From Methanococcoides methylutens MM1 (GTDB lineage Archaea; Halobacteriota; Methanosarcinia; Methanosarcinales; Methanosarcinaceae): a stretch of DNA of 64,000 nucleotides. Within the stretch, counting starts at the first letter, position 1; every line of letters begins with the position of its first letter. Location of the stretch: the NCBI RefSeq assembly GCF_000970325.1, contig NZ_CP009518.1, positions 806,001-870,000 on the forward strand, read 5' to 3'. A model generated the notes under the pieces. The model was not told where the DNA came from. It ran no database searches and was given only the letters and a program-made list of their open reading frames with translations. The translations under genes and the position numbers were made by a program. Shown here piece by piece: positions 6,959 through 15,794 of this stretch.

Positions 6959-9478
6959 ATGGAGGAGGTGTTTACTTCTGTGGTCAACTCAAGTCCTGCG
7001 ATGGTCTTTGTCTGGAGAGAAGATGAAGGCTGGCCCGTGGATTTCGTTTCTAAGAACATCTCCCAGTTTGGGTATGATGCAGACGATTTTATTTCAGGTA
7101 AGCTTCGCTATATTGATATTCTCCATCCGGATGACGCAGGGATGGTCATGTCCGAAGCATTACGTCATGTGAGCAAAGAGGATGCAAGCTTTGATCTGAG
7201 ATATCGTATTCTCACAAGATCGGGTGATGTCCGGTGGGTTGATGAGAGAACCTCTGTTCATTATGATGAGTCCGGTAATATCAGGTTCTACCATGGTATC
7301 GTGGTTGATATTACTGAACAGAGGATGGGCGATATGGCTTTGCTGGATGGCGCCCTTGAAATGAAGAGCACTCTGGAATCGGTCATCAATTCCAGTCCTG
7401 TTGTCGTATTCCTTTGGAGGGCAGACGAGGACTGGCCGGTAGAGTTCGTTTCGAAGAACATTGATATGTTCGGTTACTCTGTGGAAGATTTCACCTCAGG
7501 TAAGCTTGTTTATGGGGATATTGTACATCCGGATGACATTGGTCGAGTGCGTGCAGGAGTATCTAAATCTGCAGAAGGTGGTTATTCTGATTTCTTCCAG
7601 GAATATAGGATACTCACAAAAGCAGGTGAGATCAGGTGGGTTGATGAAAGGACGCACCTTCATCATAATTCAAAAGGTGAGGTTACATATCTTCAGGGTA
7701 TCATCGTTGATATCACCGGGCGAAAGAAAATAGAAAATGCACTGCATGCTGAAGAGATGCGTATTGAGGCCCTGCTTAGCCTCTACCAGATGACGGACTC
7801 ATCTATTCAGGAGATCGTTGATTTTTCATTGAATGAAGCGGTCGGTCTGACAGGAAGTGAGGTAGGTTATCTTGCTTTTGTTGGTGAGGATGGGAAGGCC
7901 GTTACTATCGAATCCTGGTCCGGGGAAGCAATGAAGGAATGCTCCGTAAAGGGCAGAAAACCGTCATCTCACGTTGATCATGCGGGTCTTTGGATAGAGT
8001 CCATGCAGCAGAAGCTCCCTGTTATCATCAATGATTATTCAGAGGAGAATCCCTCAAAGAAAGGTTATCCTGAAGGCCATATTGGAATCACAAGGTTCCT
8101 GAGCATACCTATATTTGACAGGGATGAGATTGTTGGCCTTGTAGGACTTGGTAACAAGAATGAGGACTATGATCTTTCAGATGTGAGGCAGGTCACTCTC
8201 CTGATGAATGGTATGTGGAACATACTGCTCCATAAGAAGGCAGATTGGGAACTTCGTCGTTCCCTTGATATACAGAACATCCTTGGGGATGTTATCAAAA
8301 GCAGTCCTGCAGTTGTTTTCTTATGGCGTGCTGAGGAGAACTGGCCCGTTGAGTTCGTGTCAGAGAACGTTGCCCAGTTTGGGTATTCAGTCGATGATTT
8401 CATCTCAGGCAAACTCGTGTATGGTGACATCGTTCACCCTTATGACCTGGAGCGTGTGCAGAAGGAACTTGCCAAGCGAGTGGATGCAGGGTTCATGGAC
8501 TTTAACCAGGAGTACCGTATATTCACAAAGTTTGGCGATGTGCGCTGGGTAGATGAAAGGACCTTTATTAAACATGATGAGGAAGGGAATGTAAAGTACC
8601 TGCAGGGTATCATCGTGGATGTGACCGACAGGAAGCATTCTGATGACTTCATGCATATCCAGCTTGATCTTGATACGGTACTTAATTCTGCTAATACTAT
8701 TGAGGAAACCTTTGAACAGATGCTCAACTTCAGCCTGAAGGTGGATCCGGTGGATTCCGGAAGATTGTATCTTCTGGATAATGTAACAGGTGATATGAAG
8801 CTTGTAGCACACGAAGGCCTTTCGGAACGCTTTGTGGAGGATACTGCTGTTTTTCCGAAGAACTCCGTCCAGAACCGCCTTATCATGACCGGGCAGCCAG
8901 TTTACAAACATCATTCCGAGCTTAATGCTATTGGCACTGGGGAGCAGCTCCGGTATGAAGGACTTCATGGGACTGCCATCATTCCTGTGAAACACGAAGG
9001 TAATGTTATAGCAGCCCTTTGTCTTTCATCACACAGTGAATATGAGATACCTGACAACTCGCGCAGTTCTCTTGAAACGATAGCTAACCAGATCGGTATC
9101 GCAATTTCCAAAATACATGCTGAGTCAGGTGTCTCCCAAAAATATGATGAACTTCGGTCACTTGTTGATATGATGGATGAGCTGCTGGTGGTTATGGATA
9201 TGGACGGCTATGTTCTTTATGCAAACAAGGCTGTAGGGGACTATCTGGGAGTTTCCGGGAATGATGTTTCTGAAATGCATTATCTTGAATTGCATCCTGA
9301 ATCCGAATGGGACCAGGTGGATTCGGTACTGTCAAAAGTAAAAGTGGGGAAAACGATCGTCTTCGAGACGCTCATGGTGTCTATTGAAGGGTCGCCTTAT
9401 AAGGTTGAAACAAGGCTTGTGTGTGGGGAATGGTCAGGTCAGCCATGTATTCTCTCTGCATCAAGGTTCCTTGATTAA
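6959..9478 (+). CDS. Multi-PAS/GAF sensor protein without kinase domain
   Basis: An 839-residue soluble sensor. Domain order: PAS 1-120, PAS 138-255, GAF 262-425, PAS 441-558, GAF 560-720, PAS 727-835. The first three PAS copies are close repeats with shared motifs such as NSSP..VF.WR, EFVSKN and SGKL.Y.DI.HPDD. There is no histidine kinase, HATPase, GGDEF or methyl-accepting domain, so it must pass its signal to another protein or act as a ligand-binding scaffold. The first in-frame ATG after an upstream TAG is 6959; no strong ribosome-binding site precedes it. The PAS copies resemble the PAS domain of the kinase at 51639-53315. Confidence 0.87.
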   Translation: MEEVFTSVVNSSPAMVFVWREDEGWPVDFVSKNISQFGYDADDFISGKLRYIDILHPDDAGMVMSEALRHVSKEDASFDLRYRILTRSGDVRWVDERTSVHYDESGNIRFYHGIVVDITEQRMGDMALLDGALEMKSTLESVINSSPVVVFLWRADEDWPVEFVSKNIDMFGYSVEDFTSGKLVYGDIVHPDDIGRVRAGVSKSAEGGYSDFFQEYRILTKAGEIRWVDERTHLHHNSKGEVTYLQGIIVDITGRKKIENALHAEEMRIEALLSLYQMTDSSIQEIVDFSLNEAVGLTGSEVGYLAFVGEDGKAVTIESWSGEAMKECSVKGRKPSSHVDHAGLWIESMQQKLPVIINDYSEENPSKKGYPEGHIGITRFLSIPIFDRDEIVGLVGLGNKNEDYDLSDVRQVTLLMNGMWNILLHKKADWELRRSLDIQNILGDVIKSSPAVVFLWRAEENWPVEFVSENVAQFGYSVDDFISGKLVYGDIVHPYDLERVQKELAKRVDAGFMDFNQEYRIFTKFGDVRWVDERTFIKHDEEGNVKYLQGIIVDVTDRKHSDDFMHIQLDLDTVLNSANTIEETFEQMLNFSLKVDPVDSGRLYLLDNVTGDMKLVAHEGLSERFVEDTAVFPKNSVQNRLIMTGQPVYKHHSELNAIGTGEQLRYEGLHGTAIIPVKHEGNVIAALCLSSHSEYEIPDNSRSSLETIANQIGIAISKIHAESGVSQKYDELRSLVDMMDELLVVMDMDGYVLYANKAVGDYLGVSGNDVSEMHYLELHPESEWDQVDSVLSKVKVGKTIVFETLMVSIEGSPYKVETRLVCGEWSGQPCILSASRFLD

Positions 9479-9548
9479 CATTGCTTCTTAACGTTATCAT
9501 GTAAACTTCAATATGCTTTCTTTTTGTATGTCGGAACACAACAACGAG

Positions 9549-9560
9549 CCTTATATATAA
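9549..9560 (+). promoter_or_regulatory. TATA box for the exported protein at 9639
   Basis: The segment CCTTATATATAAG is a good archaeal TATA box, about 80 bp before the ATG at 9639. This predicts a start site near 9585 and a leader of about 55 nt. Confidence 0.45.
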
Positions 9561-9638
9561 GTATGTAGATAGGATGTTCCAGCTTTTAAACGAGTGCTTC
9601 TGTTGAAGTACTTCTAATGTTTATCACGGAGTGTATAA

Positions 9639-10484
9639 ATGAATCAGAAATATATAGCGATCTTTTTAGCGGTCATTATGGTCATGTCCATATTGCCTTT
9701 CTTTTTCACTGGAAATTCGAATCAGGCAAATGGGGACAGTTCGTCTTTAGAAGCAGCCAGCTTTGATTCCATACCTGGCAAGCATGTGGACTACGAACTG
9801 AACTCTATTGAAGATGGACTTGCAGTGACAGCTGAAGATGCTGTTGCAGTGCAGTATTTTGATTTCCGGGCTATCAGTGGCACTCCACTCGAGCTTATAA
9901 CGGGCAATACCTCACAGCTTGATGGTATCTATGGGGCACAGGTCACTAAGATGTATCGTGCACAATATCTTAATGGAACAGAACTTAGCATGCATGAGAT
10001 CTCACCGGAGGTCGTAGCATTCCAATATTACCTTGCTCCTGAACTGTACAATGGGTACCAGCTTCTTTCACGTGGAAACAATGTATACAACGTTGTTGGT
10101 GAACCAATGCTGTTTGGTGAGAAGGCTCAACTTGAGTCTGCTCTTGACGCAATCGAAGGTGAAGCTGCACCAAATACCGAATTTGGCAGGATTCTGGAAT
10201 TTGTAGAGCCTGGGGCTGAGATACAACAGTTGATAGTAGTGGATGACGGTTTTGCAGACCAATACTACTTTGAGTTAAATTTTGAGGATGAATCAACTCT
10301 CTCAAGGACCACGGTCTACCTTAACCCAACAGAAGGTACTATGAACAATGTAACATCCCTTGCAGCTAACAGTTCAGAACGCGCTCTTTCCTATGATGTA
10401 TATTCAGAGGACGATATCCTGAAAGTTACTGTAACTTCAGATGTATCCAATTTCTATTCCCTGGCCATGGAGCCAGCATGGTGA
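9639..10484 (+). CDS. Exported or membrane-anchored protein of unknown function
   Basis: The 281-residue product starts with a hydrophobic segment (residues 5-24, IAIFLAVIMVMSILPFFF) acting as a signal peptide or single membrane anchor. The rest is acidic and soluble, without cysteines or motifs I recognise, and should lie outside the cell. The ATG follows ACGGAGTG, a fair ribosome-binding site. It is monocistronic: TATA box upstream and a hairpin terminator overlapping the stop codon. I cannot name a family. Confidence 0.68.
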   Translation: MNQKYIAIFLAVIMVMSILPFFFTGNSNQANGDSSSLEAASFDSIPGKHVDYELNSIEDGLAVTAEDAVAVQYFDFRAISGTPLELITGNTSQLDGIYGAQVTKMYRAQYLNGTELSMHEISPEVVAFQYYLAPELYNGYQLLSRGNNVYNVVGEPMLFGEKAQLESALDAIEGEAAPNTEFGRILEFVEPGAEIQQLIVVDDGFADQYYFELNFEDESTLSRTTVYLNPTEGTMNNVTSLAANSSERALSYDVYSEDDILKVTVTSDVSNFYSLAMEPAW

Positions 10485-10512
10485 GACTTTTCTCACCTTC
10501 TTTTTCTTGTTC
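10480..10512 (+). terminator. Hairpin terminator overlapping the stop codon
   Basis: Perfect 7-bp stem GGTGAGA / TCTCACC with loop CTTT, followed by a T/C-rich run. The TGA stop of the exported protein lies within the stem. Confidence 0.6.
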
Positions 10513-10550
10513 ATCTTTTTTACACGATATGTGTTGTATTTTGGCGCAAG

Positions 10551-10559
10551 CTATATATG
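10551..10559 (+). promoter_or_regulatory. TATA box of the L7Ae operon
   Basis: CTATATATG preceded by a purine-rich CGCAAG segment that could serve as the BRE. It lies about 145 bp before the L7Ae ATG, implying a leader of around 115 nt. Confidence 0.45.
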
Positions 10560-10659
10560 TGACTGTCACGATTCATAGCAAATACTTTGGTGGATGTAAG
10601 TGTGGTCCCATTAGGGAAAATACCCGATCTTACTAAAGTGAATCACAATGAATAATGAC

Positions 10660-10691
10660 AAGCCGTAGCATAAGATACGGTTTCGAAGGAG
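10660..10691 (+). promoter_or_regulatory. Leader hairpin next to the L7Ae ribosome-binding site
   Basis: An 8-bp hairpin (arms AAGCCGTA and TACGGTTT, one G-T pair; loop GCATAAGA) at 10660-10683 ends just before the GAAGGAG at 10685-10691. Such placement can control translation. L7Ae is known to bind kink-turn RNAs, and archaeal L7Ae has been reported to regulate its own mRNA; whether this leader holds a kink-turn is a guess. Confidence 0.4.
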
Positions 10692-10700
10692 AATATAAAC

Positions 10701-11054
10701 ATGGCAAAATTTGACGTTCCTGATGAATTAGCAGATAAAGCACTTGAAGCAATCGAACTCGCAAGAGACACCGGTAAGATCAAGAAAGGTACAAACGAAG
10801 CAACAAAGGCTATCGAGAGAGGCATTACAAAGCTTGCTGTCATTGCAGATGACATCGAGCCAGCTGAGATCGTTGCTCATATTCCTGCTCTTTGTGAGGA
10901 AAAGAATACTCCATACATTTTTATTAAGCAGCAGAAAGAGCTTGGTGCAGCCTGTGGAATCGGAGTTGGCTGTGCAGCTGTTGTGATCACTGATGCAGGT
11001 AAGGGCAGCGAACTTATAGAAGACGTTGCACAGAAAGTAGCTGCACTCAAATAA
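10701..11054 (+). CDS. rpl7ae: 50S ribosomal protein L7Ae
   Basis: A 117-residue match in length and sequence to archaeal L7Ae, including [19 protein letters not shown] and the C-terminal IPQ-type region replaced by [14 protein letters not shown]. The protein binds kink-turns in 23S rRNA, in box C/D and H/ACA guide RNAs and in RNase P. It heads an operon with S28e, L24e and Ndk, the usual euryarchaeal order. A strong GGAG site lies 10 bp before the ATG. Confidence 0.97.
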   Translation: MAKFDVPDELADKALEAIELARDTGKIKKGTNEATKAIERGITKLAVIADDIEPAEIVAHIPALCEEKNTPYIFIKQQKELGAACGIGVGCAAVVITDAGKGSELIEDVAQKVAALK

Positions 11055-11076
11055 ACGATAACCGGAGGCATCTCAA

Positions 11077-11292
11077 ATGGCAGATGATGATACAGGCTTT
11101 GCAGCCGAGGTTATCGATGTGATCGGCAACACCGGTATGCATGGTGAAGCAAGCCAGATCCAGTGCAGGGTTCTTGAGGGTCGTGACAAGGGCAGGATCA
11201 TTACAAGGAACTGCGTAGGTCCGGTAAGGATTGGCGATGTTTTCATGCTTATGGAGACATCAAGAGAGGCTAAGAAATTAACTACCAGGTGA
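11077..11292 (+). CDS. rps28e: 30S ribosomal protein S28e
   Basis: A 71-residue OB-fold ribosomal protein with the family end [31 protein letters not shown] in slightly varied form. A GGAGG site precedes the ATG. It sits 22 bp after L7Ae and its stop is 5 bp before the L24e ATG. Confidence 0.97.
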   Translation: MADDDTGFAAEVIDVIGNTGMHGEASQIQCRVLEGRDKGRIITRNCVGPVRIGDVFMLMETSREAKKLTTR

Positions 11293-11297
11293 TGATA

Positions 11298-11486
11298 ATG
11301 GAACAGAGAAAGTGTTCATTCTGTGGCGAGCTCCTTGAGCCGGGAACCGGCTTGCTTTTCGCAAAGAAGGACGGTTCTACCTATTATTTCTGTTCTTCAA
11401 AGTGCAAGGGCAACTTCGATCTTGGAAGACTTCCAAGGCGTACTGTCTGGACAGAACAGGGCAGAATATTCCTGAAGAAAGCATAA
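11298..11486 (+). CDS. rpl24e: 50S ribosomal protein L24e
   Basis: A 62-residue zinc-ribbon ribosomal protein; the zinc ligands are Cys6, Cys9, Cys32 and Cys36. Earlier in-frame GTG (11289) and ATG (11292) codons exist, but AGGTGAT at 11287-11293 is correctly spaced for ATG 11298, and homologues begin [10 protein letters not shown]-like. The ribosome-binding site overlaps the S28e stop codon. Confidence 0.95.
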   Translation: MEQRKCSFCGELLEPGTGLLFAKKDGSTYYFCSSKCKGNFDLGRLPRRTVWTEQGRIFLKKA

Positions 11487-11499
11487 GTAGGTGTATCTG

Positions 11500-11949
11500 A
11501 TGGAAAGAACTTATGTTATGGTCAAGCCTGATGGCGTACAGCGCGGTCTTGTCGGTGAAATTCTTTCAAGAATCGAGAAGAGAGGACTCAAGCTCGCAGC
11601 TCTTAGGATGAATGTAATGGACGAGGCTATCGCAAAGGAGCACTACAAAGAGCACTCTGAGAGGCCATTTTTCGCTTCACTCGTTGAATATGTGACCTCT
11701 GGTCCATCCGTTTCAATGGTTGTTGAAGGTAAGGACTCTATCAAGATCATGCGTGCTGTGAACGGCGCGACAAATCCTGTAGAGGCAGTACCAGGCACCA
11801 TTCGTGGTGACTTCGCAATTGAGACCGGAAGGAATGTTGTCCACGCATCCGATGCTCCTGAGTCAGCAGAACGTGAGATCGCTCTTCACTTCGAAGAGTC
11901 TGAGATCACAGGCTACACCAGGATCGATGAAGGACAGCTTTACGAGTAA
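11500..11949 (+). CDS. ndk: Nucleoside diphosphate kinase
   Basis: A full-length 149-residue Ndk that transfers phosphate between nucleoside tri- and diphosphates. The family start [20 protein letters not shown] and the active-site histidine near residue 115 in [11 protein letters not shown] are present. GGTG at 11490-11493 fits ATG 11500 better than the GTG at 11491. It is the last gene of the L7Ae-S28e-L24e-Ndk operon. Confidence 0.97.
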   Translation: MERTYVMVKPDGVQRGLVGEILSRIEKRGLKLAALRMNVMDEAIAKEHYKEHSERPFFASLVEYVTSGPSVSMVVEGKDSIKIMRAVNGATNPVEAVPGTIRGDFAIETGRNVVHASDAPESAEREIALHFEESEITGYTRIDEGQLYE

Positions 11950-11995
11950 GCTCAAAGGATCTAACCATCTGACAACTAAATGGTGTTCGGAAGCT

Positions 11996-12020
11996 TCAGG
12001 TCGGCAGAGTTCCGGCCTGA
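11996..12020 (+). other. Hairpin between ndk and infB
   Basis: Arms TCAGGTCGG and CCGGCCTGA form a 9-bp stem with one wobble pair. It precedes a second hairpin with a T-rich tail and may be part of a double terminator after ndk. Confidence 0.45.
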
Positions 12021-12038
12021 TGCAGATGTCATCTTTAA

Positions 12039-12065
12039 AGGGCTTAAAGCCCTGCTATATTTTTC
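12039..12065 (+). terminator. Terminator hairpin after ndk
   Basis: Arms AGGGCT and AGCCCT with a 3-nt loop, followed by GCTATATTTTT. The TATATTTTT may instead serve as the promoter element of infB, since the infB ATG is only about 45 bp further on. Confidence 0.45.
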
Positions 12066-12106
12066 GCTGATCAGATCAATATGATTATTCCAGAGGAAGT
12101 TGCACT

Positions 12107-13882
12107 ATGGCTGTAAACGAGAACTTAAGGACCCCTATCGTATGTGTGATGGGGCATGTAGACCACGGAAAAACCTCACTGCTCGACAATATTCGTGGAA
12201 GTGCTGTTGTATCCGGAGAAGCTGGTGCTATAACCCAGCATATAGGGGCAACAGAGGTTCCTATTGAATCCATTGTGGATAAATGTGGAGATCCCGGTCT
12301 GCTTAATAAGTTCATCGTTCCGGGACTTTTGTTCATTGACACTCCCGGCCATCATGCTTTTACGACACTGAGGAGTCGTGGCGGAGCTCTTGCAGACCTT
12401 GCAGTTGTTATCGTGGACATCAATGAGGGTTTCAAACCCCAGACCATTGAAAGTCTGCACATATTGAAGCAGCATAAGACACCTTTTATTGTGGTTGCAA
12501 ACAAGATCGACAAGATCCATGGCTGGAACCCGCAAAAAGGTGCTCCCTTCCTGGCTTCTTACAACAAGCAGAGTGAACATGTGAGGGCAAGCCTGGACAC
12601 CAAGTTCTATGAGGTCATAGGAGAACTGTATAACCATGGTTTCAGCTCGGATCGATATGATCGTGTGGCTGATTTCCAGCACAACATCGGTGTCATACCT
12701 ATTAGTGCTATGACGGGAGAAGGGATTCCTGATCTTCTGATGGTACTCCTTGGGCTGGCACAGAGATTCCTGGAATCAAACCTGCATTATGATGCAGAAG
12801 GTCCTGGTGTTGGAACCGTACTTGAAGTGAAAGAAGAGCGTGGTCTTGGAACCACTATTGATCTTATACTTTATGACGGCACACTGAGAAAAGGCGACAC
12901 TATTGTGGTCGGAAGCCTTGGTGAGCCTATACAGACCAAAGTACGTGCAGTGCTTAAGCCTCGTGTCCTTTCGGAAATCAATGTTGAGGATAAGTTCAAG
13001 CAGGTCAGTAAGGTAACAGCTGCTATTGGTATCAAGATCTCGGCACCAAATCTCGATGGAGCCCTTTCGGGTGGTTCTGTAAGAGTAGCAACTCCTGAGA
13101 CCCTCGATACTGTTGTTGAAGAAGTTCGCAGCGAGGTAGAGGATGTTCAGATCGATACTGATCAGAGTGGTATAACCATAAAGGCAGACACGATCGGTTC
13201 CCTTGAAGCTCTTGTGAATGAGCTGAGAAAAGAAGAGATCCCTATCCGTAAGGCAGATGTGGGTGATATCTCCAACAGGGATATCGTGGAAGTTTCAGCT
13301 ATTGAGGAACCACTCCACTCTGTGATAGTCGGATTCAATGTTAACATTCTTCCTGATGCAAAGGAGAAGTTGCAATCTACGGATGTGAAGTTGTTCATGA
13401 ACGATGTCATCTATCGTCTTATTGACGATTACAAGGACTGGATCAAAGAACAGCGTGCAATGTCTGAGAAAGCTATCTCCGAGACCATCGTTAAGCCGGC
13501 TATGTTTACCATTATGCCTGATTGTACGTTCAGGCAGAGCAAACCGGCTGTCGTGGGTGTAAGAATCATTGGTGGTGTTGCCAGAACCAAGGTCGATGTG
13601 GCCACTGAGGACGGCACTGTTATAGGTACTATAAAAGGCCTCCAATCCCACGGTGAGAATGTTGGTGAAGCACGCATAGGCATGGAAGTTGCTATGAGTA
13701 TTGATGGTCCCACAGTGGGAAGGCAGATACACGAAGGCGATCTCCTGCATGCGAACATACCTGAAAGACATGCCAAGATCCTTGAGCATGAACTTTACGA
13801 TTCACTTTCGGCGGACGAATTAGAAGCAATGGATGCATTCCTTGAGATCAAAAGAAGGGATAACCCCTTCTGGGCGAAATAA
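12107..13882 (+). CDS. infB: Translation initiation factor IF-2 (aIF5B)
   Basis: A 591-residue GTPase of the aIF5B type that promotes subunit joining at initiation. G1 is GHVDHGKT (residues 16-23), G3 DTPGH, and G4 NKID; domain II, the alpha/beta/alpha domain III and the C-terminal helix with domain IV follow. Length is normal for archaea and no intein interrupts the GTPase domain. A weak AGAGGA site precedes the ATG. The gene precedes S6e, a common archaeal arrangement. Confidence 0.97.
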   Translation: MAVNENLRTPIVCVMGHVDHGKTSLLDNIRGSAVVSGEAGAITQHIGATEVPIESIVDKCGDPGLLNKFIVPGLLFIDTPGHHAFTTLRSRGGALADLAVVIVDINEGFKPQTIESLHILKQHKTPFIVVANKIDKIHGWNPQKGAPFLASYNKQSEHVRASLDTKFYEVIGELYNHGFSSDRYDRVADFQHNIGVIPISAMTGEGIPDLLMVLLGLAQRFLESNLHYDAEGPGVGTVLEVKEERGLGTTIDLILYDGTLRKGDTIVVGSLGEPIQTKVRAVLKPRVLSEINVEDKFKQVSKVTAAIGIKISAPNLDGALSGGSVRVATPETLDTVVEEVRSEVEDVQIDTDQSGITIKADTIGSLEALVNELRKEEIPIRKADVGDISNRDIVEVSAIEEPLHSVIVGFNVNILPDAKEKLQSTDVKLFMNDVIYRLIDDYKDWIKEQRAMSEKAISETIVKPAMFTIMPDCTFRQSKPAVVGVRIIGGVARTKVDVATEDGTVIGTIKGLQSHGENVGEARIGMEVAMSIDGPTVGRQIHEGDLLHANIPERHAKILEHELYDSLSADELEAMDAFLEIKRRDNPFWAK

Positions 13883-13968
13883 ATATAAAACAGATGTCTG
13901 TTAGACATATACCAGATTCAAATTAACTAAAAAATACATTAAATATCACTAATATTTGGAGGCAAATC

Positions 13969-14376
13969 ATGGCAGATTTCAAAGTTGTAGTTTCAGATCC
14001 AAAGACCAAGACCTACCAGTTCGATATCACTGGTGCTGAAGCAAACCAGTACATCGGCAGGGCTATTGGCCAGACAGTGGATGGTTCAACAGTAGGTCTG
14101 GAAGGTTACACCCTTACTATCACAGGTGGTACCGACAACAGTGGTTTCGTAATGAGCCCTGACCTTCCAGGTTCAAAGAGGCAGAAGGTCCTCGTCGCAA
14201 GAGGCGTAGGTTATTCAGCAAAAGCAAAAGGTGTACGCCGCAGGAAATTCCTTCGTGGAAGGGAGATCGCAACAGATCTTACCCAGATCAACACAAAGGT
14301 AACCGGCTATGGCGACAAGTCCATTGAGGATATCCTCGGTGGCGGCGCTGAAGAAGAAGCACCTGCAGAAGAGTGA
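13969..14376 (+). CDS. rps6e: 30S ribosomal protein S6e
   Basis: A 135-residue S6e with the conserved centre [21 protein letters not shown] and the basic stretch [13 protein letters not shown]. The acidic tail [12 protein letters not shown] is typical of methanogen S6e. TTGGAGGC is a strong ribosome-binding site 8 bp before the ATG. A hairpin terminator overlaps the stop codon. Confidence 0.97.
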   Translation: MADFKVVVSDPKTKTYQFDITGAEANQYIGRAIGQTVDGSTVGLEGYTLTITGGTDNSGFVMSPDLPGSKRQKVLVARGVGYSAKAKGVRRRKFLRGREIATDLTQINTKVTGYGDKSIEDILGGGAEEEAPAEE

Positions 14377-14405
14377 TATTCTCACTCTTTTCTATCTTTT
14401 TTTAC
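14370..14405 (+). terminator. Terminator after rps6e
   Basis: Perfect 7-bp stem AGAGTGA / TCACTCT with loop TATTC, followed by a T-rich tract. It separates the translation cluster from the minus-strand ESCRT-like operon. Confidence 0.6.
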
Positions 14406-14479
14406 TAATTAGACCACAGTCTTACAAATATCTTCTTTAGCAGTGGCTATGCCCTGTGTTCGGGTTGAATTAAGCCGGA

Positions 14480-15775
14480 TTACTTTGCTCTTGTATATTT
14501 TGGTGAATCCAGACCAACGTCCACAAGGATCTTTTTCTTTACAAGATTGCCAATGAACTTCTTTGCTCCATCCAGATTCAATCCGGAATTCTTCATAAGA
14601 TCCTTCAGGTCAAAGTACTCTTCATCTTCGATGAGCTGATCAACGACATCAGTAAGCCTGTTCTGGATTCCACCTCTGGAGTGCCAGTATGCATACTTCC
14701 TGTTGTTCTCATCGTTTTCGTTGTATACAAGCTCATCTTCCATCACATCGTAGATAAAGAATCCCAGTTTTTGATGCGAATAGGTACTGGCCCATTCCTT
14801 TATCTCCTGAGTCCAGGAGCTATTGATAAAACAGATACTCATGTATTGCCCCTGTCCGATGGTTCTTGCTTTTGCCTGTATCATCTCGATGATTTCTCTT
14901 TTACCATCTATGGACTTCCAGTAGTTATCGATGATCAGGGATGGCTGTTTGAATCTTCCTTCTTTTATGGTACCACGAGCACTTCTTTTAGAAAGTTCTG
15001 TTTTCCATTGTTTGTCAGCAACATACTCTCCATTAAAAGAGATCTCTGGTTGCTCATTTTCGAACTTTTGTTCCAGGTCATTAATGTAGCTATAGAGTTT
15101 TGATAGTGTTTCCGTATCGAGTTCTTCATTTTTGACAGGTACTGCTTCATCAGCAGTACTTACTTCATGATCTTCAACAATTCCTGTCTGCATTTTTTCC
15201 ATATCTGCGCCGGCAACTTCGGAAGTGACATTGATCTCTTCTGGGATTACCGTATCAGAGATTTCCATCTCAGCTGCTTTTTGCTCTTCCTCTCTTGCAG
15301 CCTTTTCCTTCCTTTCCCTATCTTCCTTTTCAGTCTGCCTTTTGCTTGTGATCCTGTTCTCGTATTCGTTCAGGTTTTTGTCAGTAAGCTCTATTCTGTG
15401 ACTGATCACTGTTTCCATCCTGTCCACAAGGTCACTGATGGAAAACACATCGACATTCTCGCCTGTCATTATGGCGTTCTCTATCTCCTGAAGCAGTTTT
15501 TCAGAAGTGTCTACGAAGTTATTTTCCTTTTCATAGAACTCATCGATACTTCCTTTGTGGCTTCCAAAGGAATCAAGACCTCTCTTCTCAGCTTCCGCGA
15601 CAAGTCCTGTTATCCTTGTCCTCAGCTGTCGAAGTTGTGAAGTTGCAGTTGAATCCTTTTGCTGATATGTCTTCTGGATAAGTTTCTCAATGCGTGAATG
15701 TACATCCTTCAGGGTTTCATACACTTTCTTCCTGTTCTCTTCCTGTAATGTTGTGGGGTGGGTTTCCAGATCCAT
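14480..15775 (-). CDS. Coiled-coil protein with C-terminal winged helix, part of ESCRT-like operon
   Basis: A 431-residue soluble protein. Residues 1-180 are helical and charged, with a dense coiled coil near 125-170. A variable acidic linker (170-235) leads to an alpha/beta domain (about 255-365) in which YMSICFINSSWTQEI and KLGFFIYDVMEDELVY look like beta-strands; a nuclease-like fold is possible but I see no clear catalytic set. Residues 370-431 look like a winged helix. It is the last gene of the minus-strand operon, 19 bp after the MIT-AAA ATPase, with GAGGCGAT before its ATG. Winged-helix proteins occur in ESCRT-II and in CdvB, so a structural role with the ATPase is plausible. I do not recognise a named family. 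Confidence 0.72.
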   Translation of the reverse strand: MDLETHPTTLQEENRKKVYETLKDVHSRIEKLIQKTYQQKDSTATSQLRQLRTRITGLVAEAEKRGLDSFGSHKGSIDEFYEKENNFVDTSEKLLQEIENAIMTGENVDVFSISDLVDRMETVISHRIELTDKNLNEYENRITSKRQTEKEDRERKEKAAREEEQKAAEMEISDTVIPEEINVTSEVAGADMEKMQTGIVEDHEVSTADEAVPVKNEELDTETLSKLYSYINDLEQKFENEQPEISFNGEYVADKQWKTELSKRSARGTIKEGRFKQPSLIIDNYWKSIDGKREIIEMIQAKARTIGQGQYMSICFINSSWTQEIKEWASTYSHQKLGFFIYDVMEDELVYNENDENNRKYAYWHSRGGIQNRLTDVVDQLIEDEEYFDLKDLMKNSGLNLDGAKKFIGNLVKKKILVDVGLDSPKYTRAK

Positions 15776-15794
15776 ATCAATATCGCCTCTGTAA

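Noticed and set aside
6873-7172. 99-codon open frame before and inside the PAS/GAF sensor gene
   Set aside because: It overlaps the sensor in another frame, whose PAS domain sequence is unmistakable.
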